Assembly: GCF_904846705.1 (NCBI RefSeq)
Contig: NZ_CAJHBS010000003.1
Coordinates: 62,001 to 126,000 of the forward strand
DNA length: 64,000 bases
Reading direction: 5' to 3'
Origin: Psychrobacter sp. Pi2-52
GTDB taxonomy: Bacteria; Pseudomonadota; Gammaproteobacteria; Pseudomonadales; Moraxellaceae
The position numbers and the translations under genes are program-made. A model generated the notes under the pieces. The model saw only the letters and a list, made by a program, of their open reading frames with translations. It did not search any database and was not told where the DNA came from. Numbering within the stretch: position 1 is the first letter of the stretch; each line of letters starts with the position of its first letter. Positions 28,501 to 38,028 of the stretch are shown here, in pieces.

Positions 28501-29484
28501 CTATAAAACTTCACCGCAATGCGGACAGAAGTTCTTTTGGCGCGTCTCAACTTCCTTCTCACGCCGTTCAAGCTCTTGTTCTCGAAGTACTTGTAGAACA
28601 ATATTCTGTGCCTGTTCTTTATCTAAGCCTAGCTCTCGACGAATTTTATCAATCATCATCTGATTCTGTACCAGATCAAAGTCACTATCAATAAGCTGCT
28701 CACGAAAATGCTGTTCAAGCTCTTCACGGCGCTGGGCCAACTCATTCGCCAATCCCGTCGCTAGAATACCAGCCGGTAGGGCTGCGAGACCAACGCCCAA
28801 TATCGTAATGACAGCACCCAATATTTTTCCCGCATTAGTAATTGGCGTGACATCTCCATAGCCTACTGTTGTCAGTGTCACTACAGCCCACCACATCGCT
28901 TTAGGTATGGACTCAAACTCGTCTGGCTGTGCATGATTCTCCACTAGATAAATACCGCTAGAGGCGGTCACAATCATAATGATAAGAATAAAGATAACAG
29001 CCTGAAATGAGCCTCTCTCTTTACTAATCACGACTAGCAAAATACGCATGGAAGCAAAATAACGAGTCAGTTTTAGGATTCGAAACAAGCGTAAAATGCG
29101 TAAGAAACGCAAGTCAATATTGACAAAGAAATTCAAAAATGCTGGCACGATCGCTACTAAATCAATCAACGCTGATGGGCTTCTAATCCAATTCCAACGC
29201 TGTTTCCATGTTGTGTTATCAGGCTTGGCTTCAGCCACACTCCATAGACGCAATAAGTACTCAATAGAAAAGACAACAATAGAGAAGTTTTCGAATAAGG
29301 TGAAATAATCTTGATAAGGGTAATACCACTGATCGACAGACTCGGCTATCACAGCCGCTACGTTAGTCATAATCAAAAATATAAGAAAATAATCAACGTA
29401 ACGGCTAAATAACGTGTCATGTTCTTCATTTTGTAAAATATCATAAACAAAATGACGCAAGCGCCGTATAGATTGGAATAACAT
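28501..29484 (-). CDS. Voltage-gated K+ channel-like ion transporter
   Basis: A 327-aa inner-membrane protein with six helices. The S4-type helix carries regularly spaced arginines (RFLRILRLFRILKLTRY, about residues 126-142). The pore filter is TLTTVGYGD, giving K+ selectivity by family knowledge. After the pore a coiled-coil, Glu/Arg/Gln-rich cytoplasmic tail ends in FCPHCGEVL, a single CxxC knuckle. The ATG at 29484 lacks a strong ribosome-binding site. The role in this organism (osmotic or membrane potential) is inferred. Confidence 0.88.
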   Translation of the reverse strand: MLFQSIRRLRHFVYDILQNEEHDTLFSRYVDYFLIFLIMTNVAAVIAESVDQWYYPYQDYFTLFENFSIVVFSIEYLLRLWSVAEAKPDNTTWKQRWNWIRSPSALIDLVAIVPAFLNFFVNIDLRFLRILRLFRILKLTRYFASMRILLVVISKERGSFQAVIFILIIMIVTASSGIYLVENHAQPDEFESIPKAMWWAVVTLTTVGYGDVTPITNAGKILGAVITILGVGLAALPAGILATGLANELAQRREELEQHFREQLIDSDFDLVQNQMMIDKIRRELGLDKEQAQNIVLQVLREQELERREKEVETRQKNFCPHCGEVL

Positions 29485-29661
29485 GCCAGCCCTATGCGGT
29501 GAAATACCGATTTGATATTAGTAGAATAAAACAACGGTCAAACCATAAAAACCAAACTTTCATCACAGGACATAGGATATATTTGCAGCAATCATCCGTG
29601 ACTTTTATCAGAAGCACTTCATTTCAGTACTGACCTATCCATTATTAGCCATGACTATCGG

Positions 29662-29889
29662 CTATACAAAATGCAGATAATAAATATAGACCGATACCAG
29701 CAGTATAAACACAATTAGTAGAATAGAGAACCTTAAGAACTGTTCGTCAGCGCGAAGCTGTTGGCTAATATCTTGCGCAGGTATCAAAAACAAGTGACAT
29801 TCAGGACAACAAGAGTCTACCTGACTCAGTATTTTCATCGTACGCGCATTCGTACAGCGTAGAGGGGAGTTACTGCAATAGCCAAGCAT
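29662..29889 (-). CDS. Small zinc-ribbon, single-helix membrane protein
   Basis: About 75 aa. The N-terminal part has Cys at spacing C-x6-C, later a CCPEC motif, which together could bind one zinc. A Gln/Arg/Asp-rich linker follows, and residues about 52-75 are one hydrophobic helix (FSILLIVFILLVSVYIYYLHFV), so the protein is tail-anchored. GAGGTG lies about 10 bases upstream of the chosen ATG at 29889; the ATG at 29916 has none. The same type of N-terminal Cys module is, from memory, seen in front of larger proteins in related bacteria. Function unknown. Confidence 0.6.
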   Translation of the reverse strand: MLGYCSNSPLRCTNARTMKILSQVDSCCPECHLFLIPAQDISQQLRADEQFLRFSILLIVFILLVSVYIYYLHFV

Positions 29890-30195
29890 AATATATTGCA
29901 CCTCTTTTTGAATCATAAATAAGAGATACCGACTTACGTCAATGACACTTACTTAAAAAGCAGCTTTTGTTGTGTTTAATTATAGACTGTAGACAATTGA
30001 ATTACACGTAAATGTAATTTATTGCAGAAACATTGCTAATTTATATTTAAAACCTTACCAATAATAATGATTTTCGTATTATAATAGACATTAAATGTTA
30101 AAGATTAAACTTTAATCATAACATTATGTATCAGTAGCTAATGCCATCCCTCATTAGAAAACTGCTGATAATTTTTTATTACGTTAAGGAATGAA
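29890..30195. promoter_or_regulatory. Divergent region upstream of ompW
   Basis: About 300 A/T-rich bases. Two inverted repeats could be operators: AATTACA / TGTAATT (30000-30006 and 30013-30019) and TTAAAG / CTTTAA (30098-30103 and 30110-30115). OmpW genes are often controlled by anaerobic or iron regulators, but neither repeat is a clear FNR or Fur box. Confidence 0.35.
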
Positions 30196-30825
30196 ATGAT
30201 GAAACTACAATCCCTAGTTTTAGCAACTGCTGCTGCACTTACAATGACAACTGCTTTTGCAGTCCCTGCTGGTACTTGGTCTGTTGCTGCTGGCGCACAT
30301 TACGTTGATCCTAAAAGCGACAACGGTACTCTAGATAATGGTTTATCTGTTGATGTTGATGGCGATGTACGTCCAACTATCAGTGGTGAGTACTTTATCG
30401 CTAACAACGTTGGTGTTGAATTGCTAGCTGCACTTCCGTTTCATCATGATTTTGACTTGAATGCTGCCGATGGCACAACGGTTCTAACAGGTAAAACCCA
30501 GCATTTACCACCTACTCTTTCCGTACAGTATCACTTTGACTATGAAAACATGCCAATGAACATCAAGCCTTTCATTGGTGTTGGTGTGAACTATACAACA
30601 TTTTTCAAAGAAAGAATTTCTACTGGTGGTGACTTGGACCTTGACGATAGCGTTGGCGTGGCTGGTCATGTTGGTCTTGATATCCCTTTTGCTCCTACCG
30701 AAGCTTTCCGTATCGATGCCCGTTATATGGACATCAAAACAGACGCTACTCTAGATAACGTAAATCTTGGCGAGATCGACATTAGCCCTTGGGTATACGG
30801 TGTAGCATTCGTTAAACAGTTCTAA
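30196..30825 (+). CDS. ompW: OmpW-family outer membrane protein
   Basis: A 209-aa precursor with a signal peptide ending in TAFA before VPAGTW. It is an eight-stranded barrel by family knowledge; alternating strands end in YGVAFVKQF with the C-terminal Phe used for outer membrane insertion. OmpW proteins form small hydrophobic channels. AAGGAA lies upstream of the tandem ATGATG start. Monocistronic, with a terminator 25 bases after the stop. Confidence 0.93.
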   Translation: MMKLQSLVLATAAALTMTTAFAVPAGTWSVAAGAHYVDPKSDNGTLDNGLSVDVDGDVRPTISGEYFIANNVGVELLAALPFHHDFDLNAADGTTVLTGKTQHLPPTLSVQYHFDYENMPMNIKPFIGVGVNYTTFFKERISTGGDLDLDDSVGVAGHVGLDIPFAPTEAFRIDARYMDIKTDATLDNVNLGEIDISPWVYGVAFVKQF

Positions 30826-30848
30826 TTTAGTAAAGATATCATGTGCAA

Positions 30849-30877
30849 TAAAAGCCAGCTTGATAGCTGGCTTTTTT
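30849..30877 (+). terminator. Terminator after ompW
   Basis: A perfect stem AAAAGCCAGCT / AGCTGGCTTTT with loop TGAT and T6. Confidence 0.92.
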
Positions 30878-30934
30878 GTGCCTGCTAGTTACGATTATAT
30901 TAGTGTTGGCCCTAGCTACCAGATAACAGCGCAT

Positions 30935-30962
30935 AAAAAAGACCACCCGTGGGCAGTCTTTT
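30935..30962 (-). terminator. Terminator after aceF
   Basis: Read leftward: AAAAGAC, mismatch, CCC / GGG, GTCTTTTTT. It lies 18 bases beyond the aceF stop and shares its core with the terminator at 8043-8070. Confidence 0.8.
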
Positions 30963-30979
30963 CTAATTGCTAGCTAGCT

Positions 30980-32698
30980 TTAGATTAAGATACGACGCGG
31001 ATCTGCTAATAGCGTTGCTATATAACGAGTGAATACAGCAGCGTCTGCGCCATTAATCACACGGTGGTCATAAGATAAAGACAGTGGCAGCATCAAACGT
31101 GGCTCAAAGCTTTGTGTTTTAGCATCCCAGCGCGGCTGCATACTTGCTTCAGAAACACCTAAAATACCAACTTGTGGCCAGTTAACTAACGGCGTAAAGG
31201 CGGTACCACCCAAGTTACCTTGGCTAGATATGGTAAAGCTTGCCCCTTGCAAATCTTTGGTACTGAGCTTCTTATCACGAGCTTTTACAGCAAGCTCGCC
31301 GATCTCAATTGCAATTTGCTTCAGACCTTTATCTTGTACGTTTTTGATAACCGGTACGATAAGACCATCATCTGTTGCCACAGCAATACCCATATTGACA
31401 CTTTTACGCAATATAACCTGAGTATTGTCATCGCTCAAATGACTGTTGAATCGTGGATGCTGGGTCAACGCGTAAGCAGTAGCTTTAACCACAAATGCCA
31501 AGATAGTAAAGCCAACACCTTCAGCTTTCATGCCACCTTTTAGCTCACCACGTAGTTTCTCAGTTTCAGTAATATCAGATAGATCGAACTGCGTTACTTG
31601 CGGTAGCAAAGTATTGTAGTTGAGCTGTGGTATCGAAACTTTCTGCAAGCGGCTGAGGTCTTGTGTTTCTGTCTCACCCCAGATCTCAGCATTACTCATG
31701 TCAGGCAGCTTCGGTAGACCTGAGCTAACAGCATTACTGCTCACAGGTGCCGCTTTCTGCTTGGTTAGACTATTCTTAACATGTGCAAACAAGTCTTCTT
31801 TTAGAATGCGATCGTTTAGAGCTGAACCATTCACTTGTGTGATATCAACACCTAACTGACGCGCTAGCTTGCGAACAGCAGGACCTGCATACACATCGAC
31901 CAATTTTTCATTGACCTGTGCTTCAGTTAATTTACCCTCTGCTTTGCTAGCAGCTGTATCAGTATTGGTCAGTTTGGCCGCCTGTTTTGGCTCACCAGTA
32001 GTTTTAGCAGCTGGTTTATCTTCTGTTTTGGCTGGTGCTGACTCTTGTGGCTTAGGAGCTTCAGATTCACTATCAATAGCATCATCTGTACCACTCGCCA
32101 TGATGACGATAAAGTCCTGACCATTAGCAACCATATCACCTGCTTCGACCAAGATTTTTTCAATCTTACCGGCAACTGGCGCTGGTACTTCAACCGAAGC
32201 TTTATCTGATTCGATTAGCAAAATTGACTGTTCAGCGCTAACAATATCACCAACACTAACCATAATTTCAGAAACTTGTGCCTCGTCAACACCTAAGTCA
32301 GGTAATGCATGAGTAGTTGCTTTACCAGCATTAGCGGCTGGCTTGGCAGCAGACTCTGATTGCGTTGATTCAGTTGCAGCAGGTTCAGGTTTTGATCCTG
32401 GTTTAACATCGTCTGTGCTGTTCACTTCTTGCTCTTCAGCAGCAGCAGCATCATTGCTTTCTGCGCTATCATCTGCACTTTCAAGCTCAATTAGTACCAT
32501 ACCTTCGCTAACTTGATCACCGATAGCAATACTAATCTTAGTCACTTTACCAGCAGCAGAGCTTGGTACTTCAACTGATGCTTTGTCAGATTCTAATAAT
32601 ACGATGTTGTCGTCTTTTGCGATGACATCACCAACTTCTACCATAATCTCGCTGACTTCGGCGCTATCCACACCTAAATCGGGGGCTTTAATGTCCAT
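30980..32698 (-). CDS. aceF: Pyruvate dehydrogenase E2, dihydrolipoyl acetyltransferase
   Basis: A 572-aa core subunit that accepts the acetyl group on lipoyl arms and passes it to CoA. It has two lipoyl domains with lipoyl-Lys in ESDKASVEVP (Lys39 and about 165), joined by Ala/Glu/Pro/Thr-rich hinges. The peripheral-subunit-binding domain (AGPAVRKLARQLGVDI) is near residues 270-305, and the catalytic domain ends with SYDHRVINGADAA. AGGAAATAAATC precedes the ATG. It lies 28 bases after aceE, one operon. The lpd (E3) gene is not adjacent. Confidence 0.97.
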   Translation of the reverse strand: MDIKAPDLGVDSAEVSEIMVEVGDVIAKDDNIVLLESDKASVEVPSSAAGKVTKISIAIGDQVSEGMVLIELESADDSAESNDAAAAEEQEVNSTDDVKPGSKPEPAATESTQSESAAKPAANAGKATTHALPDLGVDEAQVSEIMVSVGDIVSAEQSILLIESDKASVEVPAPVAGKIEKILVEAGDMVANGQDFIVIMASGTDDAIDSESEAPKPQESAPAKTEDKPAAKTTGEPKQAAKLTNTDTAASKAEGKLTEAQVNEKLVDVYAGPAVRKLARQLGVDITQVNGSALNDRILKEDLFAHVKNSLTKQKAAPVSSNAVSSGLPKLPDMSNAEIWGETETQDLSRLQKVSIPQLNYNTLLPQVTQFDLSDITETEKLRGELKGGMKAEGVGFTILAFVVKATAYALTQHPRFNSHLSDDNTQVILRKSVNMGIAVATDDGLIVPVIKNVQDKGLKQIAIEIGELAVKARDKKLSTKDLQGASFTISSQGNLGGTAFTPLVNWPQVGILGVSEASMQPRWDAKTQSFEPRLMLPLSLSYDHRVINGADAAVFTRYIATLLADPRRILI

Positions 32699-32726
32699 GA
32701 TTTATTTCCTCGTCTTATGGTTATTA

Positions 32727-35537
32727 TTATTTGACATCTTTATCATCAAGTACATTTGCATCTGCTTGATCTTCAGCACGACCTTCATTACTGATTTCAT
32801 CATCGTCTTCAGCAATAAATTCAGGTACAGGATTTGGATTCACGTTACCTGGTGCTGGTGCATCTGGAGACTGATCATAGTAAGACTGCTGCTGCCATGC
32901 AGGTGGATGATCCACATCGATACCTAAGCTTGAAATCGCGTCTTTAACCAAACGCATCTCAACTTCGCCTTCATCGGCTAGACGTTTAAGCGTTGCCACA
33001 ACGATATGCGCAGCATCAACGTTGAAGAAACTACGTAGGTTTTCGCGCGTATCGGAACGGCCATAACCATCGGTACCTAGAGTCGTGTAAGGACGATTAT
33101 CTGGTAACCAAGCACGGATTTGCTCTGAGTAGTTACGCATATAATCTGTCGCTGCAACCACGATACCTTCGTGCGGTGCTAACTGTTCAGTAACCCAAGG
33201 CACTTTCTCTTCATCCATTGGATGTAGACGGTTGTAATCGTCACAAACCATACCATCACGAGTCAGCTCATTAAAGCTGGTTACGCTCCAGACGTTAGAC
33301 GTAATATTGAACTCGTCTTTTAGTATCTGTGATGCTTTTTGTACTTCGCGTAAGATAACACCAGAACCTAATAGCTGTACTTGTGTTGAACCATTGTCTT
33401 CAAGCAAGTACATACCACGTTTGATACCTTCCTCTGCACCTTCTGGCATAGCAGGTTGTTCGTAGTTTTCGTTCATCAATGTCAAGTAATAATAGACGCG
33501 CTCGCCTTCACCATACATACGACGTAAACCGTCATGCATGACCACAGCTAGCTCATAACCAAAGCAAGGATCGTAGCTGACGCAGTTTGGCACGACATTG
33601 AATAGAATCTGTGAATGACCATCTTGATGCTGTAAGCCTTCGCCATTAAGTGTTGTACGACCAGCAGTTGCGCCTAACAAGAAGCCTTGTGCTTGACAAT
33701 CACCTGCCGCCCAAGCCAAATCACCCACACGTTGGAAACCAAACATTGAGTAATAGATATACATCGGAATCATCGGTAATGCGTTGACAGAATAACTGGT
33801 TGCCAATGCAATCCAAGTACTCATTGCGCCTGCTTCATTGATACCTTCTTCTAACATGTGACCATCGATAGCTTCTTTATAGCCCATCAATGCTTCACTG
33901 TCTTCTGGCGTGTATTTTTGACCAACAGCCGAGTAGATACCTAACTGACGGAACATACCTTCTAGGCCAAATGTACGCGCTTCGTCAGGTACAATTGGTA
34001 CGACGCGATCTTGGATGTCTTTGTTTTTGAGCATTGCAGATAGTAAGCGTACAAATACCATCGTCGTAGACTGCTCTTTACCATTACTGCCTTTTAATAC
34101 CCGATCAAACATTGATAATTCAGGGATATTCAGTGGAATATGACCACTGCGGCGGTTTGGTAGATGACCACCTAACGACTCACGACGACCTTTTAGATAC
34201 TTCATTTCCGCCGAACCCTCTTCAGGGCGGTAGAATGGTAGGGTCTCTAGCTGCGCGTCAGTAAATGGCAAATCAAAACGATCGCGGAAATACATCAACG
34301 CTTCTTGATCAAGCTTCTTCACCTGATGCGATTTGTTGACTGCTTGCGTTTGGGCAGACAAGCCATAACCTTTAACGGTTTTAACCAAAATAACTGTTGG
34401 TTGGCCTTTGGTTTTCATAGCTTCGCTAAAGGCAGCATAAACTTTAACTGGATCATGGCCACCGCGGTTCAGACGTGAAATTTCTTCGTCAGTCAACGCA
34501 TCTGCCATTTCTTCTAACTCTGGATATTTACCAAAGAATTCTTTACGGGTAAATTCAGGCGTACGCGCTTCATATAGCTGATACTCGCCATCCACCACTT
34601 CTTCCATACGTTGTTTAAGCACGCCTGTATGATCTTTACCAAGTAATGAATCCCAGTTTCCACCCCAAATAACTTTGATAACTCGCCAGCCTGCGCCGCG
34701 AAATACTGACTCTAGCTCCTGAATGATTTTACCGTTACCACGGACTGGACCATCAAGACGCTGCAAGTTACAGTTAACTACCCATATTAGATTGTCCAAC
34801 TTCTCACGACCAGCAAGAGAAATAGCACCTAAGCTTTCTGGCTCATCAGTTTCACCATCACCTAAGAATGTCCAAATCTTACGACCTTCTTTTTCTAGTA
34901 AGCCACGATTTTCCATATAGCGATGTACATGGGCGTGATAGATAGACATGATTGGGCCAAGTCCCATCGATACCGTTGGGAACTGCCAGTAATCCGGCAT
35001 TAGATATGGATGCGGATAGCTTGATAGACCTTTGCCGCCTACTTCACGGCGGAAATTATCAAGCTGATCTTCGGTCAAACGACCTTCTAAATAAGAGCGT
35101 GCATAGATACCTGGCGCTGAGTGACCTTGATAATAAATCATGTCACCACCGAAGTGATCGCTAGCTGCGCGGAAAAAATGGTTAAAACCCGTTTCATAAA
35201 GCGTTGCACTAGAAGCAAATGTCGCTAAGTGACCACCTAGATCATCGTCGTTTTTATTGGCGCGCATAACCATAGCAAGTGCGTTATAACGAATCAAAGC
35301 ACGAATCTTACGCTCCATGCCTAGATCGCCTGGGTACATTGGCTCGTCTTCAACAGCGATACTATTGACGTACGCGGTGTCTAGTCTGTTGAACGGCAGT
35401 CCTTCTTGAACCGCCATATTGTATAAGGCTTTTAGGAGGAACTGAGCACGGTCCTTGTCTGCGTGTTTAACCACAGACTCAAAGGCTGCCAGCCATTCCT
35501 GAGTTTCGGTGCTATCAGCATCCTTATAATAATTCAT
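32727..35537 (-). CDS. aceE: Pyruvate dehydrogenase E1, homodimeric type
   Basis: The thiamine-diphosphate enzyme that decarboxylates pyruvate and acetylates E2. It aligns along its length with E. coli AceE: YPGDLGMERKIRALIRYNA, TPP motif GDGETDEPES to NCNLQRLDGP, and DEARTFGLEGMFRQLGIYS. At 936 aa it exceeds E. coli AceE (887) because of an acidic Pro/Asp/Glu/Asn-rich C-terminal tail of about 50 residues. I prefer the ATG at 35537 (MNYYKDADSTETQEW, matching the family start, AAGGAT upstream); the ATG at 35564 with AGGTAGGT is also possible. Confidence 0.96.
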   Translation of the reverse strand: MNYYKDADSTETQEWLAAFESVVKHADKDRAQFLLKALYNMAVQEGLPFNRLDTAYVNSIAVEDEPMYPGDLGMERKIRALIRYNALAMVMRANKNDDDLGGHLATFASSATLYETGFNHFFRAASDHFGGDMIYYQGHSAPGIYARSYLEGRLTEDQLDNFRREVGGKGLSSYPHPYLMPDYWQFPTVSMGLGPIMSIYHAHVHRYMENRGLLEKEGRKIWTFLGDGETDEPESLGAISLAGREKLDNLIWVVNCNLQRLDGPVRGNGKIIQELESVFRGAGWRVIKVIWGGNWDSLLGKDHTGVLKQRMEEVVDGEYQLYEARTPEFTRKEFFGKYPELEEMADALTDEEISRLNRGGHDPVKVYAAFSEAMKTKGQPTVILVKTVKGYGLSAQTQAVNKSHQVKKLDQEALMYFRDRFDLPFTDAQLETLPFYRPEEGSAEMKYLKGRRESLGGHLPNRRSGHIPLNIPELSMFDRVLKGSNGKEQSTTMVFVRLLSAMLKNKDIQDRVVPIVPDEARTFGLEGMFRQLGIYSAVGQKYTPEDSEALMGYKEAIDGHMLEEGINEAGAMSTWIALATSYSVNALPMIPMYIYYSMFGFQRVGDLAWAAGDCQAQGFLLGATAGRTTLNGEGLQHQDGHSQILFNVVPNCVSYDPCFGYELAVVMHDGLRRMYGEGERVYYYLTLMNENYEQPAMPEGAEEGIKRGMYLLEDNGSTQVQLLGSGVILREVQKASQILKDEFNITSNVWSVTSFNELTRDGMVCDDYNRLHPMDEEKVPWVTEQLAPHEGIVVAATDYMRNYSEQIRAWLPDNRPYTTLGTDGYGRSDTRENLRSFFNVDAAHIVVATLKRLADEGEVEMRLVKDAISSLGIDVDHPPAWQQQSYYDQSPDAPAPGNVNPNPVPEFIAEDDDEISNEGRAEDQADANVLDDKDVK

Positions 35538-35564
35538 TCTTGTTAATCCTTTTATATCAGTCAT

Positions 35565-36093
35565 ACCTACCTAATGGCAGGGCTTCATTGAAAAATGCAT
35601 GATGAGAAATTGGCTTACTTATGACATCCTTGCTACGTCCAAGCATTCCATTGTTTTGTGCGATGATATACAGCTTGATTATAAAAATAGTATTACTTGT
35701 ACCGACAAATGCATCAAATTAACACACCTATCAAATCGTCATAATGCTATAGCTATTCGTTTAATCGTTATTTGACTATGACATTCCATTATAAGCGTTT
35801 ACGGGCTAGTTGTTTATGGCTGTAGAGAAATGATGAAATAACAAGTATTTTTTAAATAAATAATGATTAGTTTTTTAAAAAATGATAACAGTAATCACTT
35901 ATTCCTTCATATAGAAACGAGCTATTTGAAACTGAATGAATAGTTTCTGCTCTCTGTCGTACTAAATCGACCATTGGTAACTTTGCACTAGATTTATGAC
36001 AAATTGCTTATTATTATCTCATACTGGTATATTTGTATAAATATGGTTAAGTTCCATATCGATTGAGCAACCTTGATTCTTAGGAATAGTGAC
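35565..36093. promoter_or_regulatory. A/T-rich divergent region upstream of the surface gene cluster
   Basis: About 530 bases without a gene between aceE and the first exported protein gene. It is markedly A/T-rich, includes the palindrome TTTTTTAAAAAA at 35871-35882, and holds a probable promoter near 36004-36033. No RNA gene was recognised. Confidence 0.45.
36004..36033 (+). promoter_or_regulatory. Candidate extended -10 promoter of the 554-aa surface gene
   Basis: TTGCTT (36004-36009), an 18-base spacer, and TATATT (36028-36033) preceded by TGG (extended -10). The gene starts at 36094. Judged by eye only. Confidence 0.4.
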
Positions 36094-37758
36094 ATGTATA
36101 AAGCTAAAACATCCTCGAATATAACGAACGCTTTTTCTTTTAGTAAGTATCAATCTCAAATACTGAATTTTATAGGCTTTATCATATTGTCACTGATAAG
36201 CACCTCATCGTTTGCATTTTTAGCAAACCCGGGAGCTAATTGTGATGGGGTTGCAGATGCTGCCCAAGGTGCTTTAACTAATGGTGATTATAACAATTTG
36301 GTTGCTAGTTTTGGTACTTATGTCAACGTAGCTGGTAACGATGGAGGCAAGATTCCTTTACAAATAAGAATGAGTACTGAAGAATCTAGTACTAGTACAG
36401 TGGCAGATAGGCTTAGTGTTATTAGCGCGCCTTCCAATGGCTCTACTTTTAACGCTATTAACGTTAATCGTAACTTTCCTTCTAATTTAGACTTTACAAC
36501 TATTACTTTAGACTTCCGAAACAGTATAACGTCTCAACCTATCTTTTTGACTAATGTAGCATTAAGTGCTTTCGATATTGATTATGCAAACTCTAACGGC
36601 AATCTTTTTGATGATTTTGTCCAGATAACAGGAACTACTCAGTCCGGAGCGATAATCAATGGTACTTTTCAATCCATAGCAGGTTCAAATGTAATTAATG
36701 CTAACGGACTAAATAATGCTACTGCCACAAATTGTCTTGCCAAAAATCTAGAATTTAGATGTCAAGGCTCCATACAATTTAACCAAGCTGTCAATAACGT
36801 TATTATACGTTACACAAATAACCCAGTTTTTGTAACTAGAACACCGACTAATCAAGAGATTGATTTCCGTTTAGACAACTACTGTTACGTTCCTCAGTAC
36901 ATTTTTTCTGGTACGGTATTTGACGATAATGGTGGTATCACAGCAGCGCAAGCCACAGCAGTACAAGCAAGCGCTAATCCTGCCAACTTTAATTCTGGGG
37001 CTTACGACAATACAAACTACTTTAACGGTGTTTTTAATCAGTCCCAAGAGAAGGGGATCAGCGGTAGTACTGTCAGACTAGCTAGTTGCGATAGTAACAA
37101 CCCTCTCACTTATGCTACACAAACTGTTAATAGTAGCGGCGCGACTATCGGTTGGTTTCAATTTAGTGTCCCTCTCTCAACCTTTGGTAGTAATAGAAGC
37201 ATATGCCTTATAGAGAGTAGAACAGGCAGTTCTTACCCGATCCGAACCACGACAGACAATATCAATACTGCATTTGCAACCACCACCTACCACTATCCCA
37301 ACAGGAACTTTGGTCGTGTCATTGCAGAAAACGCCGCCTTAGTCCTTAGAAAAGCTCAATACGTTAATAACTGTCCTTCTACCATCCTTTATACTGATCC
37401 TGCTCTCAATCGTGTAGGTGAAACAGATCCTAGATCTGGCTTTAGCGAGAGTGGAATCAGCGGCAGTGATTTAACTCCTGGTCAATGTATTGCCTATAGG
37501 ATCACGGCGACTAATCGTGCAAATCTTACGATTAATAATTTCGTGATGCGCGATGTATTGCAGAAGAAAGGAGAGAATAATGCTTTAGTTACCTCAGTAT
37601 TAATAGGTGTATCTAATGCTTCCGACTATGCTTCTAATAGTGTGGCCATCGGTAATAACGGTACAGTAATAACCAATCCCTTTACCCTAAACGCCAGATC
37701 ATCAAACCGCAACTTTTATTTTAATACCAAATATGGCACTACAGTGAACACTCAGTAG
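36094..37758 (+). CDS. Exported protein with SdrD_B-like and DUF11-like domains, 554 aa
   Basis: The precursor has a long signal region (hydrophobic FIGFIILSLISTSSFAF near 30-46). Residues about 47-265 are Asn/Ser/Thr-rich beta sequence that I do not recognise. Residues about 270-395 look like an SdrD_B/prealbumin-like domain (YIFSGTVFDDNGG, later GISGSTVRLASC). The end has a DUF11-like module with a Cys (LTPGQCIAYRITATNRANL). It has several Cys residues, likely disulfides. I chose the ATG at 36094 with AGGA upstream; a TTG at 36073 is weaker. Adhesin or surface-fibre role is inferred. It has its own terminator and so is transcribed apart from the next four genes. Confidence 0.75.
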   Translation: MYKAKTSSNITNAFSFSKYQSQILNFIGFIILSLISTSSFAFLANPGANCDGVADAAQGALTNGDYNNLVASFGTYVNVAGNDGGKIPLQIRMSTEESSTSTVADRLSVISAPSNGSTFNAINVNRNFPSNLDFTTITLDFRNSITSQPIFLTNVALSAFDIDYANSNGNLFDDFVQITGTTQSGAIINGTFQSIAGSNVINANGLNNATATNCLAKNLEFRCQGSIQFNQAVNNVIIRYTNNPVFVTRTPTNQEIDFRLDNYCYVPQYIFSGTVFDDNGGITAAQATAVQASANPANFNSGAYDNTNYFNGVFNQSQEKGISGSTVRLASCDSNNPLTYATQTVNSSGATIGWFQFSVPLSTFGSNRSICLIESRTGSSYPIRTTTDNINTAFATTTYHYPNRNFGRVIAENAALVLRKAQYVNNCPSTILYTDPALNRVGETDPRSGFSESGISGSDLTPGQCIAYRITATNRANLTINNFVMRDVLQKKGENNALVTSVLIGVSNASDYASNSVAIGNNGTVITNPFTLNARSSNRNFYFNTKYGTTVNTQ

Positions 37759-37807
37759 CTACTATCTATTGCAATTCTAGACTATTACTATTTCCTTTTC
37801 TAATACA

Positions 37808-37841
37808 AAAAAGCCCTGTCTACCCAGACAGGGCCTTTTAC
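37808..37841. terminator. Terminator after the 554-aa surface gene
   Basis: A perfect stem GCCCTGTC / GACAGGGC with loop TACCCA. The rightward T-run is short (T4) and the leftward one longer, so it may work mainly as an insulator. Confidence 0.75.
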
Positions 37842-38028
37842 CGTTTAGCTACCTCGAATTACCATTTGTCGTCTTTATAATGAATATTTGTATTGGTTAC
37901 GTGACAATAGCCTAAAGGGAATATGTGTGCTTTTTACAGACGATCCTGATATCAAATTATAGACAGCTTCACTATAGCCCAAAGCATTAACATCCCAATG
38001 ATAGCAACGGTATAAGAAAGGATTTTAT

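Noticed and set aside
36838..37330. Possible LPXTG-type cell-wall anchor in the SdrD_B proteins
   Set aside because: None of the five exported proteins has a sorting motif plus C-terminal hydrophobic tail, and the other genes (lipid A synthesis, porins) show a Gram-negative envelope.
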